From assembly GCA_003724185.1 (NCBI GenBank), contig RHGM01000003.1, positions 1-64,000 on the forward strand: DNA of 64,000 nt, read 5' to 3'. A model generated the notes under the pieces. It ran no database searches, was not told where the DNA came from, and saw only the letters and a program-made list of their open reading frames with translations. Source of the stretch: Porphyrobacter sp. IPPAS B-1204 (GTDB taxonomy: Bacteria; Pseudomonadota; Alphaproteobacteria; Sphingomonadales; Sphingomonadaceae). The translations under genes and the position numbers were made by a program. Position 1 is the first letter of the stretch. Every line of letters begins with the position of its first letter. Below are positions 54,844-63,700 of this stretch, one piece after another.

Positions 54844-57337
54844 TCGGATCGCCGCCAGTCTGCAGCAGCTGTTTGATGAGCACCGGCTCGTCTTCTGGTA
54901 CGATACCGACCGCGACATGCGGGCGGAATTTGTTGCGATCGATCTGCCCGGCGTGACGAAGCTTGAGATCGGCAACAACGAGTTCGGCCTGAAGTATCGC
55001 GTGCTGAAGCAGGAACCCCAGGCAAAGTTCCTGCTGTATAAGGACGCCCCTGAGCCTGAGATGGCGGGCAACTGGCTCCTCGATCTGCAGCTGGCCTGCG
55101 CGGTGTTCAAAGCGGACCAAGCGGCCATATGGCTGGCAGAGTTGGGCTTGCCCCTGCAGTTCGAGAATGTCGTTCGCGGCCATATCGAATTCTTCCGTGC
55201 AAAGGGTCGCGTCGAGGCACTGAAGCGCGTGCTGCAAGCATCAGACACACAGACGATGGTGCGGATGCGCATGCTAGCCGTCTGCGCGGGCGCCGAGGGC
55301 GGATTGGACATGACTGTCGAAGCCCTGCTCGGCGAACTCGCCGGCGGGAAAGATGATGCCTTGAGGCTGATCGAGCGTTCCGGCCTGACAGAATTTCTCT
55401 GGGGCCAGATCAACGCGGCCTATGGCTACAATTCCGACGAGCCCGACTTCGAGGATTTCGCCATCGGGCTGTTCCGATCGGCCTATGCGCGGGCCCTTGG
55501 AGAAGATGGCTCGCTAAACGCGGAGGCTCTGCTGATCTTCAGGCGATGGAAGAACAGTCGCCATTCGGCCGAAGCATTCGCGACACTCTCGGCCCGTTAT
55601 CAGGATCTGTTGAAGATCGCGGACGATCTCTCGGGCCGTGACTTCCGCTCTCTGATGAGCATCGATCACTTCGAAGACATCGACCGCCAGATCATCCGGG
55701 AGATTGTCCGGGCCATGGCTGCGCAGTCTGTCAGCGCCCAGGAGGTGTTGCACTGGGTGCGTGAACGGCGGCAGAGCCACTGGTATCCAGCTTACGAAGA
55801 TATCTACCAGGCGATCGGCTACGCCACAGAATTTCAGCAGGCGCTGGCTGAGGTCAACCTGACAATGACCAGCCCTTCAGAGGGTGTACAGCGCTACGTG
55901 AGCAGTTGGTACCGGTTGGACCAGCTCTATCGCAAGTTCATCTACCACATGCAGAAAAGCGGCCAGGCATCCCTGCTCGCTGATCTCTACGCCTCGGTTG
56001 AAAACCGCTACTCCAACAATTTCGTCCTTGCGCTCAACGACGCTTGGCAAGACCAAATCGCCGATCTCGCCGAATGGAAGATACCGGGCTTTGCCTCCCA
56101 AACCGACTTCTACCGCGACCAGGCGGCGGAATACCGGCGCAAGGATCAGAAGGTCGCCGTGATCATTTCGGACGCGTTCCGCTTCGAGGTGGGCGAGGAA
56201 TGCCTGCGCCGCATTCGCGCCCTTGATCGCTTCGATGCTGAGCTGAAGCCAATGATCAGCGCCGTGCCGAGCTATACCCAGCTTGGAATGGCCGCCCTCC
56301 TTCCCCACGGCACGCTTGCTTTGGCCGAAGACGGGAGCGGCGACGTCGTCTCTGACGGCGCGAACACCAAGGGACTTGCGGCGAGGGAGAAGATCCTTGT
56401 GGCGGGTCGCGAAGGAGACAGCGCCAAGGCCATGAAGGCCGAAGAGGTGATGAACATGCGCGCGGACGACGGCAAGGCGCTCTTCCGCGATCACCACATC
56501 CTCTATGTGTACCACAACCGTATCGACGCCATCGGAGATAAGCTGCAGACCGAGGAACAGCTTCCTGAAGCTGCAGAGGATACGATCGAAGACCTGACAA
56601 AGCTCGTGCGCAAGCTGACGTCGGCCAACTTCTCTAACATCCTCATTACGGCGGATCACGGCTTCCTTTATCAGCACCGCGCTTTGGACGAGAGCGACTT
56701 TGCCATCGCCGATCCGCAAGGCGATGAAATCCTGTTCCGCAACCGGCGGTTTGTTATCGGCCGCGGCCTCTCCCCCACACCGGGCATGAAGCACTTCGAT
56801 GCTGCAGCGCTTGGTCTCTCAGGCGGCCTCGACGTCCTTATCCCGAATTCGATCAATCGCATGCGCGTTAAAGGCGCCGGCAGCCGCTTCGTGCATGGCG
56901 GGGCCAGCCTGCAAGAGATCGTCATTCCGGTGATCCGCGTGGGCAAGCAGCGGGAGACCGATGTCGGGCAGGTGGACGTGCAGATCTTTGTGAGCGGGCG
57001 AAATCTGATTTCGTCGGGGCAGACCGCCGTGACGCTTTACCAGACGCAACCCGTGTCCGAGAAAATGCGCTCCCGTGAGCTGCTTGCGGGGATCTATGCC
57101 ACCGATGGGACACTGATTTCGGACGAGCACACGCTGACGTTCGATTTCCGGTCCGAAAACGCCCGGGAGCGCGAGATGCCGCTCAAGTTCCTGCTCTCTC
57201 GCGAAGCAGATCGCTTCAACAATCAGGATGTAATCCTGAGGCTGCGCGAACGGGTCGGCAAAACGACCGTCTACCAGGATCATGCCACGCAGCGCTTCCA
57301 GCTGCGGCGCGGCATGACCAGCGATTTTGATTTCTGA
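54836..57337 (+). CDS. pglZ: PglZ, BREX alkaline-phosphatase-superfamily protein
   Basis: The 833-residue protein has the metal-site motifs of the alkaline phosphatase superfamily: KVAVIISDAFRFEVGEECL near residue 440 and NILITADHGFLYQHR near 605. The N-terminal part (LQQLFDEHRLVFWYDTDRDM) is the usual PglZ start. The C-terminal region after VKGAGSRFVHGGASLQEIVI completes the PglZ domain. PglZ is essential for type I BREX and binds other Brx proteins; it likely cleaves phosphodiesters with metal ions. ATG at 54836. Confidence 0.95.
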   Translation: MSDRIAASLQQLFDEHRLVFWYDTDRDMRAEFVAIDLPGVTKLEIGNNEFGLKYRVLKQEPQAKFLLYKDAPEPEMAGNWLLDLQLACAVFKADQAAIWLAELGLPLQFENVVRGHIEFFRAKGRVEALKRVLQASDTQTMVRMRMLAVCAGAEGGLDMTVEALLGELAGGKDDALRLIERSGLTEFLWGQINAAYGYNSDEPDFEDFAIGLFRSAYARALGEDGSLNAEALLIFRRWKNSRHSAEAFATLSARYQDLLKIADDLSGRDFRSLMSIDHFEDIDRQIIREIVRAMAAQSVSAQEVLHWVRERRQSHWYPAYEDIYQAIGYATEFQQALAEVNLTMTSPSEGVQRYVSSWYRLDQLYRKFIYHMQKSGQASLLADLYASVENRYSNNFVLALNDAWQDQIADLAEWKIPGFASQTDFYRDQAAEYRRKDQKVAVIISDAFRFEVGEECLRRIRALDRFDAELKPMISAVPSYTQLGMAALLPHGTLALAEDGSGDVVSDGANTKGLAAREKILVAGREGDSAKAMKAEEVMNMRADDGKALFRDHHILYVYHNRIDAIGDKLQTEEQLPEAAEDTIEDLTKLVRKLTSANFSNILITADHGFLYQHRALDESDFAIADPQGDEILFRNRRFVIGRGLSPTPGMKHFDAAALGLSGGLDVLIPNSINRMRVKGAGSRFVHGGASLQEIVIPVIRVGKQRETDVGQVDVQIFVSGRNLISSGQTAVTLYQTQPVSEKMRSRELLAGIYATDGTLISDEHTLTFDFRSENAREREMPLKFLLSREADRFNNQDVILRLRERVGKTTVYQDHATQRFQLRRGMTSDFDF

Positions 57338-57348
57338 GGAGCCCGCGG

Positions 57349-59475
57349 ATGAGTGACCTCGACGCCAAGATAAACGAGCATTTTGCAGGCTTCGTGGTCC
57401 GAAAGGACCTGGTGAAGGCGGTCAAGGGCAACGCGATCGTGCCCACTTACGTGCTCGAATACCTGCTAGGCCAGTACTGCGCGACCGACGATGAAGCCTC
57501 CATCCAGACGGGTATCGAGACCGTCAAGGACATCCTGCGCAAGCATTACGTGCACCGCAGCGAAGCCGGGCTGATCCAGTCCACGATCAAGGAAAAAGGC
57601 CGCTACAAGGTCATTGATCAGGTCAGCGTCTCGCTGAACGAGAAGACCGACAGCTATGAGGCGGTCTTCGACAACCTCGGGATCAAGAAGGTCGCGGTCG
57701 ATAGCGGGACGGTGAAGGCCCACCCGAAATTGCTGGTCACCGGCGTGTGGTGCATCGCGGATGTTCAGTACGAGTTTTCGGAGGACGCGAGGATCTCGCC
57801 ATGGATACTCGAGACCATCAAGCCGATCCAGATCGCCAAGGTCGACTATGAGCAGTACCGGAGCCTGCGATCTGCCTTTACCACCGACGAGTGGATCGAT
57901 CTGCTCATGCAGAGCATCGGCTTCAAGCCTGAAGCCTTTGGGCGGCGGAGCAAGCTCCTGCAGCTGCTCCGCCTTATCCCCTTCGTTGAACGGAACTACA
58001 ATCTGATCGAGCTGGGGCCAAAAGGCACCGGCAAGTCCCACATCTACTCGGAATTTTCGCCCCACGGTCAGCTGATCTCTGGTGGCGAGGTTTCAATCCC
58101 GAAGCTCTTCGTGAACAACTCCAATGGCCGGATTGGTCTTGTTGGTTATTGGGATGTGGTAGCATTCGATGAGTTCGCCGGCCGCGAAAAGACCGCGAAC
58201 AAGGCGCTGGTCGACATAATGAAGAACTACATGGCCAACAAATCCTTCTCCCGCGGGATCAATCCCATGGGAGCTGAGGCCAGCTTCTCCTTTGTCGGCA
58301 ATACCGACCACAATGTACCGTTCATGCTGAAAAACAGCGACCTGTTCGAGGCGCTGCCTAGCCAGTTTCACGATTCCGCCTTCATCGACCGCCTGCACGC
58401 CTATCTGCCGGGATGGGAGATCGACGTGATCCGCGGCGAGATGTTCACGAAGGGCTATGGGTTCATCGTCGACTACCTCGCCGAGATCCTCAGGCATCTG
58501 CGGTCGGAGGACTTCTCGAACCGCGCCGATCCGTTCTTCAAGGTCAGCGAGAAGATTTCGACGCGGGACCGCGACGCGATATACAAGACCCTGTCGGGGC
58601 TGTTGAAGGTCATCTTCCCTGATGGAAGCCAAACCGAATCCGAGGTCGAGGAGTTGCTGCGGCTCGCCATGGAAAGCCGCAAACGCGTGAAGGACCAGCT
58701 TGCCCGGATCGACAGCACGTATCCCGAGGTCGACTTCCACTACGTGCGCACCGATGGCACGAAGACCCGCGTGACGACCGTGGAAGAAGAGGAATACCCT
58801 CAATTCTACCACCTTCGGCCGATGCTCGATCCGAAGGAGCAGGACACAGCCTCCGCATCTGAAGATGAGGAGCACAGGCCAACAGACGTTGCAGCATCGG
58901 TGACGGAACAGTCCTACCCGCAACCGCAACCGCAACCGCAACCGCAAAAGACCAACGTGTCTCCGGCACCTGCCGAGGGGCATCACGAGTTCACTGAGAA
59001 CCGGAAGGGCCTCAGCTACGACAAGCTGTTCGGTGTCTACCTTGAGGGCGCCCGGCGCATCGTGGTCACCGATCCATACATCCGGTTCTTCTATCAGATC
59101 CGAAACATGATGGAGTTCGTCGAAATGGTCATTCGCCGGACGCCGCCCGAAGATCAGGTTAGCATCCACCTTGTGACCGGGCCCGACGAGGGCAATATCT
59201 CCCGCCAGCGCGATCTGCTCGATTCCATCACAGCCGCATGCACGGGGACAGCAGTCTCGTTCACCTGGGCGTTCGACACATCAGGAACGGCGCATGCACG
59301 GGACATCGTGACGGACACCGGATGGAAGATCGTCCTCGACCGGGGTCTCGACATCTTCCAGCCCCCAATCAAGATCGATGGGTTCTCGCTAGGTGACCGA
59401 CTGCAAGAGCATCGGATGCTCAAGAGCTTCTATGTGACCTATGTTAGGCTGGATCTGAGAGATGAGGCACTTTGA
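57349..59475 (+). CDS. brxL: BrxL-type AAA+ protein with an MIT_C-like C-terminal domain
   Basis: The 708-residue protein starts at an ATG with GAGGAG upstream, 11 bases after pglZ. Residues 1-440 are a clear BrxL core: VKGNAIVPTYVLEYLLGQYC, Walker A GPKGTGKS at 223-230, Walker B VVAFDEFAG at 270-278, and FSFVGNTDHNVP. A low-complexity acidic and Pro-Gln linker spans 480-545. Residues 553-700 do not resemble the Lon-like protease domain expected at the BrxL C-terminus. Instead the pattern VVTDPYIRFFYQIRNMMEF, SIHLVTGPDEGN, then HARDIVTDTGW and LDRGLDIFQPP looks like MIT_C, a PLD-like fold. BrxL forms DNA-clamping rings needed for phage exclusion. Domain replacement is my reading from memory of both families. 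Confidence 0.88.
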   Translation: MSDLDAKINEHFAGFVVRKDLVKAVKGNAIVPTYVLEYLLGQYCATDDEASIQTGIETVKDILRKHYVHRSEAGLIQSTIKEKGRYKVIDQVSVSLNEKTDSYEAVFDNLGIKKVAVDSGTVKAHPKLLVTGVWCIADVQYEFSEDARISPWILETIKPIQIAKVDYEQYRSLRSAFTTDEWIDLLMQSIGFKPEAFGRRSKLLQLLRLIPFVERNYNLIELGPKGTGKSHIYSEFSPHGQLISGGEVSIPKLFVNNSNGRIGLVGYWDVVAFDEFAGREKTANKALVDIMKNYMANKSFSRGINPMGAEASFSFVGNTDHNVPFMLKNSDLFEALPSQFHDSAFIDRLHAYLPGWEIDVIRGEMFTKGYGFIVDYLAEILRHLRSEDFSNRADPFFKVSEKISTRDRDAIYKTLSGLLKVIFPDGSQTESEVEELLRLAMESRKRVKDQLARIDSTYPEVDFHYVRTDGTKTRVTTVEEEEYPQFYHLRPMLDPKEQDTASASEDEEHRPTDVAASVTEQSYPQPQPQPQPQKTNVSPAPAEGHHEFTENRKGLSYDKLFGVYLEGARRIVVTDPYIRFFYQIRNMMEFVEMVIRRTPPEDQVSIHLVTGPDEGNISRQRDLLDSITAACTGTAVSFTWAFDTSGTAHARDIVTDTGWKIVLDRGLDIFQPPIKIDGFSLGDRLQEHRMLKSFYVTYVRLDLRDEAL
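58918..58947 (+). repeat. Hexanucleotide tandem repeat in the brxL linker
   Basis: Five perfect copies of ccgcaa encode a Pro-Gln run in the BrxL linker (residues 524-533). Slippage in this tract would change linker length by two residues per unit without shifting the frame. It is a likely length-variable site between related strains. Confidence 0.9.
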
Positions 59476-59555
59476 GATTAACAGCCCAATCCAACTAAGT
59501 TCGATCCAGATGGCTCTTAGAAGCTATATTGACGATACTCCACCTGCCGTCAGCA

Positions 59556-60578
59556 TCACGATGTACTCCAATCGAAGCAGAAGTTCCGGCCAGGATTGCC
59601 AGAGTCGGTGATCAGCTGGGCGCTGCCATAGTTCCACCAGAAGGTATCACCATCACTCATATCAACCAGCGTGAGCGCCGTATTCTCAAAATACTCGTCA
59701 TGGTATCCTTGAACCGAATAAAATTTCCCAAACAGTGAACCAGCTCTCATGAGTCCTTTCCGCGATGCCGGCGAGTTCGATCGCCAGTAGCGCTTCTGCG
59801 TTTGTTCAAGCAGTTTGAGTGCCGCCGTCGCCTCCTCTTCCGACCCCTGGTAATCAACTTCATGGTCTGCTTGCATCTGCCCAATGCCAAGGTCGTCCAA
59901 ATCACATTCGAGCGTGTAAGGTATCTCGTGGCAGGGCCTGCCAATCGAATGAAACTGCCACCCCGATGTTAGCCATGGCGCGGTATTCTTCTCGTCGCTC
60001 CAATCTCGGTAAATGTTTCCGTCAGGCCGCCCACGAGAAAAGAATGACAGCACACCTTCCCGAACGGGGGTCAACTCGCGCTTGCTGATGGATTTCCCAG
60101 CGATATGCCTAACTGATCCATACAAACCATCCATCCAGACTTGGACAAGACCGGAGCCCAAATTGATCCCCGCAATTTGGGAAAGCAGGTCGAGTTCGAT
60201 CTGGAAGAGCGGTTCACAATAGCCATCGGCTTCGACCATCTTGCCTTCGCGAAACTGCGTTCGGCGGGGCCAAGGGAATTCCTCGCTGGTGTACAGCGGC
60301 CCGCTAAGCATGCTGCTAAGTCTGTTGAGTTCGGCGGCTGGCCCTTCACGCCAATAGATTGGCAGAGAAGTCCTGGGCAGGCCGAATGTTGGAAACCATC
60401 GTTTCACCGAAGATTTGCTAGGCTTGGTCCCATTGGCGGAATCAAGTTTGCGCGCGATGAGGTCAATGCGATCATAAACTGGTTGAAAGCGCGCAGCTAC
60501 AGTCTCCGCGCCCAGCCACGGATCGATAGCCGTAACCTTATACCTTCGCCGGGGCTCTAACCGCCAGTCTCGGGTCAT
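59556..60578 (-). CDS. Unknown protein, possibly YwqG/DUF1963-like
   Basis: The 340-residue protein starts at an ATG with GAGGTG six bases upstream. It contains FPWPRRTQFREGKMVEADGY, PLFQIELDLLSQIAG, GSGLVQVWMDGLYG and later SDGDTFWWNYGSAQLITDSG. The order (input proteins and pumps aside) of a Pro/Trp entry, a QI-L central strand and a final gly-rich GS/AQ segment recalls the YwqG/DUF1963 fold, but the similarity is weak. There is no signal peptide and no catalytic motif. It is convergent with brxL and downstream of the DUF1998 helicase on the same strand, with a 150-base gap. It may be a cargo gene of either defence unit or independent. Confidence 0.7.
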   Translation of the reverse strand: MTRDWRLEPRRRYKVTAIDPWLGAETVAARFQPVYDRIDLIARKLDSANGTKPSKSSVKRWFPTFGLPRTSLPIYWREGPAAELNRLSSMLSGPLYTSEEFPWPRRTQFREGKMVEADGYCEPLFQIELDLLSQIAGINLGSGLVQVWMDGLYGSVRHIAGKSISKRELTPVREGVLSFFSRGRPDGNIYRDWSDEKNTAPWLTSGWQFHSIGRPCHEIPYTLECDLDDLGIGQMQADHEVDYQGSEEEATAALKLLEQTQKRYWRSNSPASRKGLMRAGSLFGKFYSVQGYHDEYFENTALTLVDMSDGDTFWWNYGSAQLITDSGNPGRNFCFDWSTS

Positions 60579-60728
60579 TTTGCACCTCTGAAGTCAGCCT
60601 GGAACCTGATCAGGCAATACATTGGGTGATATCAGAACGTTAGTCTTATGCCCACCTTAGCCGTTGATCTTGCTTCAACAGCTTCGCTTTCAGTTAGTCT
60701 GCTACAGACGAGGGCATGCAACGATGCC

Positions 60729-63700
60729 TCACCGACGCGCCACAGCAAAATAGCTTTCTCCACTCGCAGACACTGCGGCGGGCGAACGATAGAGATCACC
60801 AGCCTGTCCTGATGGTGCAGCACGGAAATCATGCCTGGGTATGTTACTCGCGATGCGCCAGTATCCAAATCCCTGATCAAGAAGGACGAGGGCTTTGTGC
60901 CCATCGGCGTATTCCAACTCTAGCTTCCGCCCGTGGATTGCTCTATCAGTCACCTCCAAAGCAACGTCGAGACCAAGCTTTTCGCCGAGAAATTGCGCCA
61001 CGTCCGCGCGGTCGCCCTCGTGCTCCCAGTCGTCAAAGATTCGATAGTGCGGACGGTCCTTTTTCAATGGCTGCACCACGATGTCGACTTCGACTGTGTC
61101 GCCAGCCTTCAGCTCTGCGGCAAGAAACTCACAGGTCCGCAGGAACAGCAGCATGGGCAGCGGGGCATTGAGATAGCGATCGGAATAGGAAATTCTGACC
61201 AGCTCGCCCGGTACCCAGATCCCCGCTGCCTCCATTTGTTGCTTCAGTTTTGCGCCGAAGCGCTTGCCGAACTGCCCGACCGGACATTGTCCAAATCCAA
61301 GCATCATTTCAACCTTGTCCCCGGGAGCCACTTGGCGCTCGAGATCGTCGGCAGCTATCAGTGTGAAAGGCGTGGACGGATTGACGCTGCCGACAACGAC
61401 TGCGTGGGTCTCGCCAACGCCCCAGCGTTCACCCGGCTGCGCTGCATTTGCGTCGCGCGAAAAGAAGGCTTTGGCTCCGCCTGAGGAAACCAATTCTGCT
61501 ATACGGCAATTCCCAAATGGACTATTTTCTGCCTGCCCCAGTCCAAGGCGAAGGTCATTGCGCAGGGCCGCGTCGCGCAGGAACCGGCGTTCCACCTCTC
61601 CCAGGCTATCGAACGACTTGCGAGATAAAACGAGTGTCACTGGAACGCCGCGCGCTGAGGCAGACGAGAAGAACGAACGCATCTTAATCGAGGACATCTC
61701 GGCGAGATCAAAAGCATCTGGTGCAAATACCGTCACGCTATCCCCGCTGCGGGCGCGCAGCAGAATTGTGTTGGCGGCGTCGTTCACAGCCTTGGCGTCC
61801 GGAACTGTTCGGTCTTCCTCGGGAAGTTCGGCGTTCTTTGCGAGGAAGGCATGCACGGCGGCCAACGCCGCCCGCCTATCTAGCCGACCTTGCTGTTTGT
61901 AGAGATCAGCTGCGAGGACACAGGCCGAGCACCCCATTTCACATTTCTTGGCGCACTCAAGTACGCGAGAAGCTCGCTCAAAAACATGATAGATATCGTC
62001 GAGCAGCCTTGGGGCATATCCGGCACCGCCCGACGCCTCATCGAACAGATAGATGGAGGGCACCCGGCGCCCCAACTGACCGTCCCTAGCAGCAACTGAG
62101 ATTCCAAGTTCGCGCGGCTCAATACCTAGCCAACGCGCGAGGCTTTCGCGCAGCGCGGCCCCCGCTGCCCAGGCAGCACCATCGCTTTCAAGTCCTGGCA
62201 ACTGGATCTCGACTACATCGGTCAGCAGTTGATGCCCTAGGGCCAAGGGGCGCGTAATCGCGTAGCCTTGGTCGTTACCCGGACAGCGATCGATGGCCTT
62301 CCGGTCGCGCGGCGTCAGCGGCCAGTGATCCTTGAGCGCATCGGTGCCCGCTTCCCCCGCTCGTCCACACTCCAAGCAGATCTCGTAGCCCTTATCGTTT
62401 GGCCCGCGCGAATGGTGGTAGATGTATCCATCGTGCGATGCGCGAATGCGTCCCGTTTCCGGCTGCAACAACGGCTGCCAAAAGACGTCCCCGACGCTGA
62501 CTTTTGGTGACTTGGGTTCGATGTAAACAGCTTGATCGGTGTCAGCATGGGGCTGTGCGTTCCAGTCGACCCTAAAGCCAGCCGGCTCAAGGAACTGCTC
62601 GGTCTTGACGTTCGGATCCCCGCAATGGCCGCAGCGTTCGGGCATCTTGTGATCGGAGCTGGCGCCGCCACATTGATCGCACCACCAGGCCCAACGCAAG
62701 TTCTGAGGCTCGCGCTGGCCGCTATCGATCGGGCTCAACCAATTGAGGGATACGCCAGCCGACTTCCAAACAAGTCCATCGACCACAACCTCAGCGCCCG
62801 GTGCATATTCTCGGATGGCAATGTCGGCGTTGCGGGTCGGGCATTCGTATCGCCGATTCCTCGTGCCTTCCTCGTCTGAGCGGTGGCGCTCTTGCGCCTT
62901 TTGGGTCTCTGCGCACAGCGTATCGAAAGGCACAACGGCTGTGGGGAATCCACTTCCCGGGATCAACGAGCGATTTGCCAGCTCCTTCAGCAGGTATTCC
63001 TTGCACAGGCGCCGCGCTTGGAATTCGATCGCTTTCTTTGCAGGGCCATCGAGCGCATCGACATCGTCCTTCAATCGCTGCCAAGTCTGCCGAAAGCTTG
63101 CCGCGTCTTCCGCGAAGCTGACCGCTGTGTGCTCCCGGACCTCGCTGTCGAATGCGAGGCCCGTACCTTGCAATAGACGTTGAAGACCAGCTTCCGTCTT
63201 CTGTGCAGTGCTCGGCAGGCGAACCCATTCACAAAAAGCGTCCACAGGAGCCAGGCCCTCGAACGGTTGAAGATCGGCCCTGCATCCAAAGAAGTCGCCC
63301 GTCTTGGTGCGGGCGAACTCACCATCCACCTCTCGAAACCACTCCGCGAGCAAATAGGCATTCGCGTGACGCTGAGCGATTCGGTCCGAATCCATAGACA
63401 CCCGCGGTGAAGCAAGCTTGCGGGCTAGGTAGCTGGCCGGATCGGCGAAGGTTTCCAGATCGAGCGGGGTGTTGCGCGCAATTGTCAGGCTTGTCGAAAA
63501 GCCTTGGCCTCGTCTGCCCGCTCGACCGGCACGCTGATTGTAGTTAGCAATCGAGGGAGGAACATTGGTCATCATGACCGCCTCGATTGAGCCAATGTCG
63601 ACGCCCATCTCCATCGTCGTCGAACAAGCGAGGAGGTTGATATCGCCTTGCTTGAACTGTTCTTCGAAATCCCGCAGCCGGTGTGGAGGTTGCTGCGCGC

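Noticed and set aside
54550..55413. Minus-strand 287-codon open frame across the pglX-pglZ junction
   Set aside because: It spans two real genes in antisense and has no recognisable motif.
58918..58947. CRISPR-like repeat
   Set aside because: It is a 6-bp tandem coding repeat with no spacers. No CRISPR array or cas gene was seen in the window.
58093..59169. Minus-strand 358-codon open frame opposite brxL
   Set aside because: It is antisense to the conserved AAA+ core of BrxL; its composition is that of a reverse-complement shadow.
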